Of a stretch of 36,089 bases of DNA, positions 25,585 through 33,099 are shown piece by piece; the first letter of the stretch is position 1; each line of letters opens with the position of its first letter. Origin of the DNA: Bacillota bacterium (lineage in GTDB: Bacteria > Bacillota > UBA4882 > UBA8346). The stretch covers positions 1 to 36,089 of the forward strand of contig JAEZJQ010000110.1 in assembly GCA_023436305.1 (NCBI GenBank), given 5' to 3'. Made by a program: the position numbers and the translations under genes. The notes beneath the pieces were generated by a model, which was not told where the DNA came from, searched no databases, and saw only the letters and a list, made by a program, of their open reading frames with translations.

Positions 25585-26651
25585 TCCGGCAAATGCCAAG
25601 TGGAAAATTTTGGCTTACGATGGCGTTGATGGTGCTGGTTTACGGCGTTATCTGGGTTGTCCGGCCGCAAACCGTTGAATCACGAAACCCTAATAACAAA
25701 CCCATCAAGATCGGACTGGCCATGGCCACGCTTCAGGAAGAACGTTGGCGCCGGGATCGGGATTTTTTTGCCGAGCGACTCCGACAATCGGGCGCTGAAC
25801 TTATCGTCCAAAACGCCAATAACAATTCCGCCGAACAAACCCGGCAAGTGGCCTATCTCTTGAGTAAAAAGATCAATGTCCTGGTGATTGTTCCCAACGA
25901 TTTGAACCGAGCGGCGGCAGCGGTCCAACTGGCCAAAAAGGCCGGCGTGAAGGTGATTTCTTATGATCGTTTAGTCCGGAACGCCGTTCTTGACCTGTAT
26001 ATCTCCTTTGATAACATCAAGGTGGGCCAGTTCATGGCCGAATTTCTGGCCAATAAAGTCCCGTCCGGCAAATATGTGATCATTAACGGCGCGCCCAATG
26101 ACCATAATTCATCACTGTTTAACGAGGGTTATAAACGGATTCTGGACCCTTATATCCAAGACCAACGGATTGAAGTGGCCTTTGAAACCTGGGCTGACAA
26201 CTGGCGTCCGCAATACGCTTATCAATACATCCAAGGGCTTTTGACTAATAATCAGCAATTTGACGCCGTAATTGCCGCGAATGACGGTCTGGCCAGCGCG
26301 GTCATTGAGGCCTTGGCCGAATGGCGTCTGGCCGGGAAAGTGATGGTGGTGGGCCATGACGCCGACCTTTCCGGCTGCCAGCGGATCGTGGAAGGAACCC
26401 AATTAATGACCGTTTACAAACCCATCCGGCAATTGGCATACCGTGCGGCGGATATGGCCCTGGCTTTGGCCGCCGGTAAAGAGATCAAAACCAATTATGC
26501 CCCCATTTTCAACGGTAAATATTCGATTCCCGCCGAGATCATTACTCCCATTCCCATTGACCGGGATAATATGGATATCATTATCCGGGATGGGTTTCAC
26601 CGCAAGGAGGAGATTTATTTGAATGTGCCGAGAAGCAACTGGCCCAAGTGA
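25581..26651 (+). CDS. XylF-like sugar-binding protein, membrane-anchored
   Basis: 356 aa. An N-terminal hydrophobic helix (about 10-28) is followed by a periplasmic-binding domain resembling D-xylose-binding XylF: IKIGLAMATLQEERWRRDRD, VLVIVPNDLNRAA, VKVISYDRLVRN, DAVIAANDGLASAVIEAL and VVGHDADLSGCQRI. No lipobox Cys follows the helix, so it is probably a tethered receptor rather than a lipoprotein of a transporter. The GTG start at 25581 overlaps the regulator stop; an ATG at 25593 is an alternative. As the operon holds no permease or ATPase, a sensory role with the kinase is inferred; it could also serve a transporter elsewhere. Confidence 0.88.
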   Translation: MIRQMPSGKFWLTMALMVLVYGVIWVVRPQTVESRNPNNKPIKIGLAMATLQEERWRRDRDFFAERLRQSGAELIVQNANNNSAEQTRQVAYLLSKKINVLVIVPNDLNRAAAAVQLAKKAGVKVISYDRLVRNAVLDLYISFDNIKVGQFMAEFLANKVPSGKYVIINGAPNDHNSSLFNEGYKRILDPYIQDQRIEVAFETWADNWRPQYAYQYIQGLLTNNQQFDAVIAANDGLASAVIEALAEWRLAGKVMVVGHDADLSGCQRIVEGTQLMTVYKPIRQLAYRAADMALALAAGKEIKTNYAPIFNGKYSIPAEIITPIPIDRDNMDIIIRDGFHRKEEIYLNVPRSNWPK

Positions 26652-26707
26652 GCAGGTTGGCATTTGCAATCTCCATTCCGATATTAATTTAAATTACAAT
26701 CTAGCCA

Positions 26708-26736
26708 TTGACTTACTCATCCATGCTTATTATAAT
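26708..26736 (+). promoter_or_regulatory. Sigma-A promoter of the marR-ABC operon
   Basis: TTGACT (26708-26713), exactly 17 bp, TATAAT (26731-26736). This is a near-consensus housekeeping promoter, 48 bp before the marR start. Confidence 0.9.
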
Positions 26737-26767
26737 ATAGTTTGCCGGCAAATAGTTTGCCGGAAAA
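26737..26767 (+). promoter_or_regulatory. Tandem operator ATAGTTTGCCGG, likely MarR binding site
   Basis: Two direct copies of ATAGTTTGCCGG with a 15-bp period, right after the -10 box. The first copy holds the perfect 12-bp palindrome TTTGCCGGCAAA (26741-26752); the second is TTTGCCGGAAAA (26756-26767). The position over the transcription start suits repression by the adjacent MarR protein. Confidence 0.75.
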
Positions 26768-26783
26768 TTAAAAGGAGAAGGTT

Positions 26784-27266
26784 ATGGAATATAACCGAAA
26801 TGATCTTGAATGGCTGTTTCGTACATTTGACCGCATGCGTCACAACTGTATAAAAGCTGAATTTGAAAACCGCAGTCTTCTTGAAGCAAGCCATCCGCTT
26901 ATTTTGTTTACACTGCGGTATGAAATGAAGGACATGACGGCTTCCCAGAAAGAAATCGGGGATGCCATTGGAATCAGCCCGCCTACTGTGGCTATTTCAA
27001 TCAAACGTATGGAAAAAACGGGACTTGTGCATAAAGTTTCCGATGAGACGGATCTGCGTCGCAATCTCATCACGCTCACCGAAAAAGGGATGAATTTGGT
27101 AGAGGAATGTTCCCTTGCATTTAACAAAATCGCTCGAGGTATGTTTGAAGGATTTTCAGAAACGGAAAGAGCACAGTTAAAGGAGTTTTATATCCGGATG
27201 ATTCAAAATCTCGAATCAATGGGTGTACAGTCGCCAGCCCAGTTAAAGAGGAGGAATCAAGAGTGA
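26784..27266 (+). CDS. MarR family transcriptional regulator
   Basis: 160-aa winged-helix dimer regulator that usually releases DNA when bound to a small aromatic or drug ligand. The recognition helix lies in ASQKEIGDAIGISPPTVAISIKRMEKTGLV and the wing in DETDLRRNLITLTEKG (about residues 88-105). AAAGGAGAAGG lies just before the ATG at 26784. It is the first gene of a three-gene operon, overlapping the exporter gene by 4 nt, and has a palindromic operator at its promoter, so autoregulated control of the exporter is likely. Confidence 0.94.
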   Translation: MEYNRNDLEWLFRTFDRMRHNCIKAEFENRSLLEASHPLILFTLRYEMKDMTASQKEIGDAIGISPPTVAISIKRMEKTGLVHKVSDETDLRRNLITLTEKGMNLVEECSLAFNKIARGMFEGFSETERAQLKEFYIRMIQNLESMGVQSPAQLKRRNQE

Positions 27267-29008
27267 TACGAAGATTTTTGTCTTATTTGGAGCAATACAA
27301 AAAATATGTTTTGTTCTGTCTGTTGGTGGTAATTGGTGATGTAATTTGTGAAATGATGATACCACTTTTAATGGCGAAAATTGTGGATAAAGGCATACCG
27401 CAAAAGGATATTACATTCATCGCCGGAGTTGGCGCCCTGATGGTGATTCTCGCCGCAATCAGCATCGGCCTCGGCATAATCAATATGAGATTTTCAGCGG
27501 ATGCCAGTCTGGGATTTGCCACGAATATCCGCAAGGCGTTATTTGACAGGGTTCAATTATTTTCATTTTCCAATATGGATAAATTCAGCACGGCTTCGCT
27601 TGTAACCCGCCTGACCAGCGATGTGACCCAAATGCAAATCACGTTGCTCATGACGTTGCGCATGTTGTTACGCGCGCCGCTGATGCTTATTTCCGCAGTT
27701 ATTTTTGCCATGAGCATTAATTTAAGACTGTCCGTCATAATTTTTATTGCCGGGCCGGTGTTGGCTGCCGGTATTTTACTGGTTCTCCGTTCGGCAGAGC
27801 GGCTGTTTTCCATTATGCAGCAGCGCCTTGACGCGCTAAACGGCACTATACAGGAAAATCTGATTGCAATCCGAGTGGTAAAGGCTTTTGTCCGTGAAGT
27901 CCATGAAAAATTGAAATTTAAACAGGTGAACGACGCGCTCACCAAAGCGGCCATGAACGCCGGTTACCTGGTGAGTCTGATCATGCCACTGATGATTTTT
28001 GTACTGAACTTTGCAACCATTGCCGTAATCTGGTTTGGTGGAAAAATGGTGGGCGCCCATACCATGGGTACCGGTGAGTTGATTAGTTTTATCAGTTATC
28101 TGATGCATATTTTGTTTAGTGTTATGATATTTTCTATGGTTTTTATTCTATTTGCCCGTGCAAAGGCATGCGGCAAACGAATTCTGGAAGTACTTGATAC
28201 GGAGATTGACATTACGGACAAACCCAATATTTTCACTAACGACGCGTCATCTACTGTGTCTCAAGGCAAAATTGAGTTCCGGCATGTTGATTTTCGGTAC
28301 GCCGCCGGCGGGGAAGGGAAAAACGTTCTTTCCGATATTACCTTCACCGTAGAGCCGGGAGAAGTTGTGGCGATCATCGGCGGAACAGGTTCGGGCAAAA
28401 CCTCACTGCTCAGCCTGATCCCCCGTCTTTACGATGTAACGGGCGGGCAGGTGCTGGTTGATGGAAACGATGTTCGCGATTACAACCTCGAAACCCTTCG
28501 TGACGGTATCGGCATGGTACTGCAAAAAAATGTGCTTTTTTCCGGAACCATACGGGAAAACCTCCTTTGGGGGAATGAAAATGCATCACAGGCGGATATT
28601 GAAAAGGCCGCGCAAGATGCCCAGGCTCATGATTTTGTGATGAGTTTCCCGAATGGTTATGAAACGAAACTCGGCCAGGGGGGCGTAAATGTCTCGGGCG
28701 GCCAGAAACAAAGACTCTGTATTGCGAGAGCCATGATGAAAAAACCGCGAATCCTGATTCTCGATGACAGCACCAGCGCCGTGGATACCGCCACAGAGGC
28801 CAAAATCCGGCAATCATTCTACAAGAATCTGAAGAAAACCACTGTGCTGATTGTAGCGCAACGCATTAGTTCGATAAAAGGAGCCGACAAGATCATCGTG
28901 CTTGATGACGGCAAAATCTCCGGCATCGGCACACATGAAACGCTGTTTGCAAATAACACGATCTACCGCGAAATTTGCATTTCCCAGCAGGAAGGGTTGG
29001 TGTCGTAA
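27263..29008 (+). CDS. ABC exporter half-transporter with degenerate ATP site (BmrC/TM287-like)
   Basis: 581 aa: a six-helix type I exporter domain (about 1-300) fused to an ATPase. Walker A is GGTGSGKTS, the signature VSGGQ. After Walker B the catalytic glutamate is replaced by Asp (ILILDDSTSAVD) and the switch His by Gln (LIVAQRISS). These two changes mark the non-catalytic partner of heterodimeric exporters such as BmrCD and TM287/288; length also fits BmrC (about 585). The GTG start at 27263 overlaps marR (GTGA) and has GAGGAGG upstream. It forms the pump with the next gene; substrates are probably drugs or other lipophilic compounds. Confidence 0.93.
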   Translation: MIRRFLSYLEQYKKYVLFCLLVVIGDVICEMMIPLLMAKIVDKGIPQKDITFIAGVGALMVILAAISIGLGIINMRFSADASLGFATNIRKALFDRVQLFSFSNMDKFSTASLVTRLTSDVTQMQITLLMTLRMLLRAPLMLISAVIFAMSINLRLSVIIFIAGPVLAAGILLVLRSAERLFSIMQQRLDALNGTIQENLIAIRVVKAFVREVHEKLKFKQVNDALTKAAMNAGYLVSLIMPLMIFVLNFATIAVIWFGGKMVGAHTMGTGELISFISYLMHILFSVMIFSMVFILFARAKACGKRILEVLDTEIDITDKPNIFTNDASSTVSQGKIEFRHVDFRYAAGGEGKNVLSDITFTVEPGEVVAIIGGTGSGKTSLLSLIPRLYDVTGGQVLVDGNDVRDYNLETLRDGIGMVLQKNVLFSGTIRENLLWGNENASQADIEKAAQDAQAHDFVMSFPNGYETKLGQGGVNVSGGQKQRLCIARAMMKKPRILILDDSTSAVDTATEAKIRQSFYKNLKKTTVLIVAQRISSIKGADKIIVLDDGKISGIGTHETLFANNTIYREICISQQEGLVS

Positions 29009-30909
29009 TGGCAGAGCAAAAAAACGCGCCTCATCTACGCAGAGGACCGGGCCACGGCCCCCTGGGCTTTGATAAACCCAAAGATCTGAAAGGCACAATC
29101 ATACGTATCCTTGGGTATCTCGGCAAAAGCAAATTACTTGTTACGGTGGTAATCGTTACACTTCTAATCAGTTCGGCAACCATGCTTGCCAGTTCCTATT
29201 TTCTCAAGCCGCTGATCAACAACTATATACTGCCGGGAGATTTCAAGGGTTTGGCAAACGCCCTAATCTTCCTTGGCCTCCTTTATCTGACAGGGGTCAT
29301 TGCTTCCTACCTGCAAATCCGGTTCACAATCAAGGTGGCGCAGAATACCATCAATGTAATGCGGCGTGATTTATTCGATAAGATGCAGGAACTTGAGCTG
29401 CGCTATTTCGATACGCATACCCATGGGGAACTGATGAGCCGCTATACCAACGATGTCGACAATGTGCAGTTGATGTTGGAGCAAAGCCTGACACAGCTCA
29501 TTTCAAGTGTGATCACCTTTACCGGTATCATTGTGATAATGCTGGTACTCAGTCCGATTTTGTTTCTGATTACGGCCATCGTACTGGCGCTGATGATTTT
29601 CATCAGTATGAAAATCGGCGGCAAAAGCCGGCGGTATTTTGAAAGCCAGCAAAGTATTCTGGGCGAACTCAACGGAAATATTGAGGAAACCATCAGCGGA
29701 TTGAAGGAGATTAAAGTATTCAACCATGAAAAAGTCGCCCGGCAATCCTTCTATAAACTGAACGAACAGTTTCGAGTCACGGCGTCACAGGCGAATTTTC
29801 TGGCTGGTATCATCATGCCTATCATGGTGAATCTGAACAATGTCTGCTATGCGGCAACGGCTGTTTTTGGCGGCATACTGACGCTTTTTAACATGTTTGA
29901 CATCGGTTCCCTGGCCGCTTTTCTACAGTATTCCCGGCAGGTCGGCCAGCCGCTCAACCAGATCACGGGCCAGATCAACAATGTTCTGGCGGCTATGGCG
30001 GGCGCGGAACGGATTTTTGAAGTCATGGATCAAAAACCGGAAATCGATGACGGATATGTAACCCTGGTGAATGCTCGGTACACAGTGGATGGAACTCTGG
30101 AGGAATGCCCGGAGCGCACCGGTCTTTGGGCATGGAAGCATCCCCATCACGACGGCACGTTGACTTACACCGAGCTGAAAGGGGATGTGCGGTTTTATGA
30201 TGTAAACTTTGGGTATGAGCCGGACGTGCTGGTGCTCAAAGATGTGAGTCTGTATGCGAAGCCCGGCCAAAAAATTGCTTTTGTGGGTTCCACCGGTGCG
30301 GGGAAAACCACCATTACCAATCTGATTAACCGGTTTTATGAGGTACCGGAAGGGAAAATCCGATATGACGGCATTAACATCACCAAGATTAAAAAGGTTG
30401 ACCTGCGCCGTTCCCTTGGAATGGTATTGCAGGATACCCATCTTTTTACCGGTACGGTCCTGGACAATATCCGTTACGGGCGGCTTGACGCCACGGATGA
30501 AGAATGTATAAACGCCGCAAAAACCGCCAGCGCCGATTCGTTTATCACCCGGCTACCGCAGGGATATCACACCGTGTTAAGCGGGGATGGAATCAATTTG
30601 TCGCAGGGGCAACGGCAGCTTATCGCCATCGCCCGGGCCAATGTCGCCTCCCCTCCCGTCATGATCCTCGACGAGGCCACCAGTTCCATCGATACCCACA
30701 CGGAACGGTTGATTGAAAAAGGGATGGATGCTTTGATGGAAGGCAAGACGGTTCTCGTGATTGCCCACAGGCTTTCGACGATTCGTAACGCCAAGGCCAT
30801 CATGGTTTTGGAGCACGGAGAAATCATTGAGAGAGGGAATCACGAGGAGCTTATCGCCCAAAAGGGAAGATACTATCAGCTTTACACCGGCCAAAGCGAT
30901 CTTGAATAG
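29008..30909 (+). CDS. ABC exporter half-transporter with canonical ATP site (BmrD/TM288-like)
   Basis: 633 aa. The ATG at 29008 overlaps the preceding stop (TAATG) and has GGAAGGG upstream; the longer reading from 28975 lacks support. Six membrane helices (about 25-310) are followed by an inserted linker of about 60 residues (YVTLVNARYTVDGTLEE to LTYTELKGD) before the ATPase, as in BmrD. Walker A (GSTGAGKTT), signature (LSQGQ), catalytic Glu (MILDEATSSID) and switch His (LVIAHRLST) are all intact. It supplies the active ATP site of the heterodimer. Confidence 0.94.
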   Translation: MAEQKNAPHLRRGPGHGPLGFDKPKDLKGTIIRILGYLGKSKLLVTVVIVTLLISSATMLASSYFLKPLINNYILPGDFKGLANALIFLGLLYLTGVIASYLQIRFTIKVAQNTINVMRRDLFDKMQELELRYFDTHTHGELMSRYTNDVDNVQLMLEQSLTQLISSVITFTGIIVIMLVLSPILFLITAIVLALMIFISMKIGGKSRRYFESQQSILGELNGNIEETISGLKEIKVFNHEKVARQSFYKLNEQFRVTASQANFLAGIIMPIMVNLNNVCYAATAVFGGILTLFNMFDIGSLAAFLQYSRQVGQPLNQITGQINNVLAAMAGAERIFEVMDQKPEIDDGYVTLVNARYTVDGTLEECPERTGLWAWKHPHHDGTLTYTELKGDVRFYDVNFGYEPDVLVLKDVSLYAKPGQKIAFVGSTGAGKTTITNLINRFYEVPEGKIRYDGINITKIKKVDLRRSLGMVLQDTHLFTGTVLDNIRYGRLDATDEECINAAKTASADSFITRLPQGYHTVLSGDGINLSQGQRQLIAIARANVASPPVMILDEATSSIDTHTERLIEKGMDALMEGKTVLVIAHRLSTIRNAKAIMVLEHGEIIERGNHEELIAQKGRYYQLYTGQSDLE

Positions 30910-30964
30910 TTTTACCTTTGTGTTCCGGTGGATCATCTATCCAGGCGGTTCATAAAAATAAAAT

Positions 30965-30995
30965 CCTTGTCCGGGGAAACTTTCTCCGGACAGGG
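30965..30995. terminator. Terminator-like hairpin after the ABC exporter
   Basis: Stem TGTCCGG / CCGGACA, flanked by CCT and AGG, with a 10-12 nt loop, 55 bp past the exporter stop. On the plus strand it is followed by GAAAATG, on the minus strand by ATTTTATTTTTATG, so the T-run favours the minus direction. It may work both ways. Confidence 0.6.
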
Positions 30996-31093
30996 AAAAT
31001 GAGCAATATGTGCGGTTGTGAAATGGAGGCAAATAGCGGCTTTGACACTACTTGCTCATCATTTATCTTATACTATATTTTGCCAAAAACCAC

Positions 31094-31139
31094 TTGAAGT
31101 GTAAATTAATCCTGCTATACTAGGAAATACGGTACCGTA
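31094..31139 (+). promoter_or_regulatory. Promoter with 12-bp palindromic operator TACGGTACCGTA
   Basis: TTGAAG (31094-31099), 16 bp, TATACT (31116-31121), then the perfect palindrome TACGGTACCGTA (31128-31139) at the expected transcription start. It drives only the truncated reading frame at 31165. TetR- or MarR-type operators often look like this. Confidence 0.55.
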
Positions 31140-31164
31140 AATAAATCACGAAAGGATTATATTT

Positions 31165-31251
31165 ATGGAAAAAATGAAACTAAACCCGGTTGGGACAATT
31201 ATTAACAATCAAAAAGAAATGTTGACAGAAATTATCCCAAACGCCAGCTAG
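31165..31251 (+). pseudogene. Truncated TrmO/TsaA-like N-terminus (28 codons)
   Basis: ATG at 31165 with AAAGGA 8 bases upstream encodes MEKMKLNPVGTIINNQKEML plus eight residues, and stops at TAG. The start (KLNPVGTI) resembles the beginning of TrmO/YaeB family tRNA methyltransferases (K-x-x-P-I-G-x-I), which are normally over 120 residues. A hairpin begins at the stop codon. I read this as a gene remnant with an intact promoter and operator. A genuine short peptide cannot be excluded. Confidence 0.4.
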
Positions 31252-31272
31252 CTAAGCCATGGAGGGTTAGCT
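31250..31272. repeat. Hairpin AGCTAA...TTAGCT downstream of the OYE gene
   Basis: Inverted repeat AGCTAAGCC / GGGTTAGCT around CCATGGAG, about 43 bp past the stop of the minus-strand reductase. It shares CCATGGAGGGT with the end of the element at 34283-34498, so it may be a cut-down relative. There is no T-run on either side. Confidence 0.45.
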
Positions 31273-31314
31273 GTTCGGCGTAACAATTTTACTGACATCA
31301 ATGGTTTTAAATTC

Positions 31315-32406
31315 TCACACGTTTTTTATGCAAGCCGTTCCGTCCATGCGCAAGCATTTATTACAAGAAACACATTTAGCACGTTTCAAATCTCCACTTT
31401 GCCAACGGTTAATTAGATTCCATTCACATATCAGTGGTCGACAAAGTGCAAAGTACTCAATTGAAGAATGGTTTAAAATCTCAGTTAATATTTGAAAATC
31501 TCTATTACCTCCCACCAATATAACCGGAACATCAATTTCTTTCGCGACTTCTTCAGCATAAAACTTAAAGTATGATTCCTGTTCTGCCGTTATTATTCTT
31601 GAAGCTCCTTCATTCGGTCGCGATGAACGACTACCCCCACTAATTTCAATCGCATCGATACCCATTTCAGCCAGTTTTTTGCATACATATTGGCATTCTT
31701 CAAAATTCATACCTTGATTCATAAAATCATCACAATTAATCTTAATTAAAATTGGATATTCGGGGCCGACCTTTTCCCGCATCCCTTGATAAGTTTCTAA
31801 AATAATCCTGGCTCTATTTTCTATGGGACCACCGTATTCATCAGTTCTGCGGTTATAATAGGGAGTTAAGAACTTGCTTAATAGATACCCATGGGCTGCA
31901 TGTATTTGGACGCCATTAAAGCCCGCTATTTTAGCTCTGAATGCGGCATCGGCAAAAGCTTTTTGCAGAGATAGAATCTCTTCCTTCGTCATTTCCTTTG
32001 GTGTTATTTTAAATGCTAAGTCTTCGATTGAACTCGGTCCCCAAATTACTTTATCACTGATATTTGTTTGAGAACCGGCATATACCGGAGGGCCGGCAAA
32101 GACGACTTGAAGTATGATATTCGTATTATAGTTATGAGACATTTCAGTTAATTTCTGATATTCTTCAATAAATGAATCATCATAGATACCCATCTCACCT
32201 GGAAGTGATTTCTCGATATCAGATACAAACGTTATACCGGTGATGATTGTACCAACGCCACCTTTAGCCAAATTCTCATACACCTGAAACAAGGCTTGGG
32301 TCATATGACCGCGGTTATCTGCAAGCCCATCGTAAGTAGCTGAACGTATAAATCTATTTTTCATATTTATTCCGGAAAAATGTGTTTCATCAAATAAAGA
32401 CTTCAT
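31315..32406 (-). CDS. NADH:flavin oxidoreductase, Old Yellow Enzyme family
   Basis: 363-aa FMN-binding TIM-barrel reductase that reduces activated C=C bonds or similar electrophiles. It starts MKSLFDETHFSGINMKNRF with the conserved NR-x-x-R-x-A-T region. The active-site pattern GVQIHAAHGYLLSKFLTPYYNRR-D-YGG (about 165-192; given here in parts) is intact. A C-terminal cysteine set (CVSCNKC...C) is present, but the FeS-flavin C-terminal domains of large enoate reductases are absent. Start ATG 32406. The gene is AT-rich compared with the first 30 kb and appears to be a single gene, with the M23 gene 39 bp upstream. Substrate unknown. Confidence 0.92.
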   Translation of the reverse strand: MKSLFDETHFSGINMKNRFIRSATYDGLADNRGHMTQALFQVYENLAKGGVGTIITGITFVSDIEKSLPGEMGIYDDSFIEEYQKLTEMSHNYNTNIILQVVFAGPPVYAGSQTNISDKVIWGPSSIEDLAFKITPKEMTKEEILSLQKAFADAAFRAKIAGFNGVQIHAAHGYLLSKFLTPYYNRRTDEYGGPIENRARIILETYQGMREKVGPEYPILIKINCDDFMNQGMNFEECQYVCKKLAEMGIDAIEISGGSRSSRPNEGASRIITAEQESYFKFYAEEVAKEIDVPVILVGGNRDFQILTEILNHSSIEYFALCRPLICEWNLINRWQSGDLKRAKCVSCNKCLRMDGTACIKNV

Positions 32407-32445
32407 TTAGTTTCTCCCTTCGAACCAATGTTTGTTTTCAGCATG

Positions 32446-33045
32446 TTACTCTAATTGCTTTCTTAAAAATTCTTTGGGATTCATACAATAACGATTCAAA
32501 TCGTTCATAGTCATCGATGTATAACTTGCACGCCCTTCATCTTCCATGCTCTTTCGAATTTCCAAGTGTAAATGAACTGTTTGAAACTGTGATTTTTTGA
32601 ATTCCTCCGGATTAAACAATTTAGCGATAACTGTATTTTCATCCACCCAATCCCCAACTTTAACTTGGATATTTTCAATATGTATATATAAAGAATACAC
32701 ATAGTCACCATTTGATAAGGGGTGAATTATTGCAATCGCTAAATTCGGAAAACCCCATAATATGCCATATACTTTTCCAACTCCAATCGGATAAACATTT
32801 TCACTTAATTTACCCCGCAAATCAATACCGGCGTGTTTATGGCCTTTAATAGTTGAACTACGATATTCACCATATTCACTAAAACAACGATTTACAATTG
32901 ATAGATATTTGTGCCTTTCCGGTTCATTAAACGGAGCAAAAAATTTGGTGCATGGTTTCTTATTTGTATCTTCCGCCATGACATTACTAAAAGAAATTGC
33001 AAACACCATTAAGATCATTAATAATAAATATCTTCTTCTGCTCAT
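32446..33045 (-). CDS. Secreted M23-type (LytM-like) peptidase
   Basis: 199 aa with a signal peptide (residues 1 to about 25, RRRYLLLMILMVFAISFSNV, probable cut after VMA). The peptidase fold carries the zinc ligands His and Asp in HKHAGIDLRG and the HxH of VHLHLEIR, both intact. Such enzymes cut peptidoglycan cross-bridges, although some act as regulators. The ATG at 33045 was chosen because GAGAGG lies seven bases upstream; a start at 33060 would include that site. It lies between the reductase and pta on the same strand, with no clear functional link. Confidence 0.82.
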   Translation of the reverse strand: MSRRRYLLLMILMVFAISFSNVMAEDTNKKPCTKFFAPFNEPERHKYLSIVNRCFSEYGEYRSSTIKGHKHAGIDLRGKLSENVYPIGVGKVYGILWGFPNLAIAIIHPLSNGDYVYSLYIHIENIQVKVGDWVDENTVIAKLFNPEEFKKSQFQTVHLHLEIRKSMEDEGRASYTSMTMNDLNRYCMNPKEFLRKQLE

Positions 33046-33099
33046 ATTAATACCTCTCAACTTTTTTGTGAATGATTCAAATAATATATCACAAAAAAT

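Larger units (their letters stand above)
30910..31164. other. Intergenic region after the exporter operon
   Basis: It contains a strong hairpin (see 30965-30995), a lone TTGACA at 31042-31047 without a well-spaced -10, then the promoter and palindrome at 31094-31139. Base composition becomes AT-richer from here on. Confidence 0.5.

Noticed and set aside
29923..30441. 172-codon minus-strand frame inside the second ABC exporter gene
   Set aside because: Antisense to conserved ATPase motifs; no ribosome site or known domain.
31094..31251. Toxin-antitoxin module or sensor peptide
   Set aside because: Only one 28-codon frame with a TrmO-like start is seen, and no partner gene; a truncated gene explains it better.
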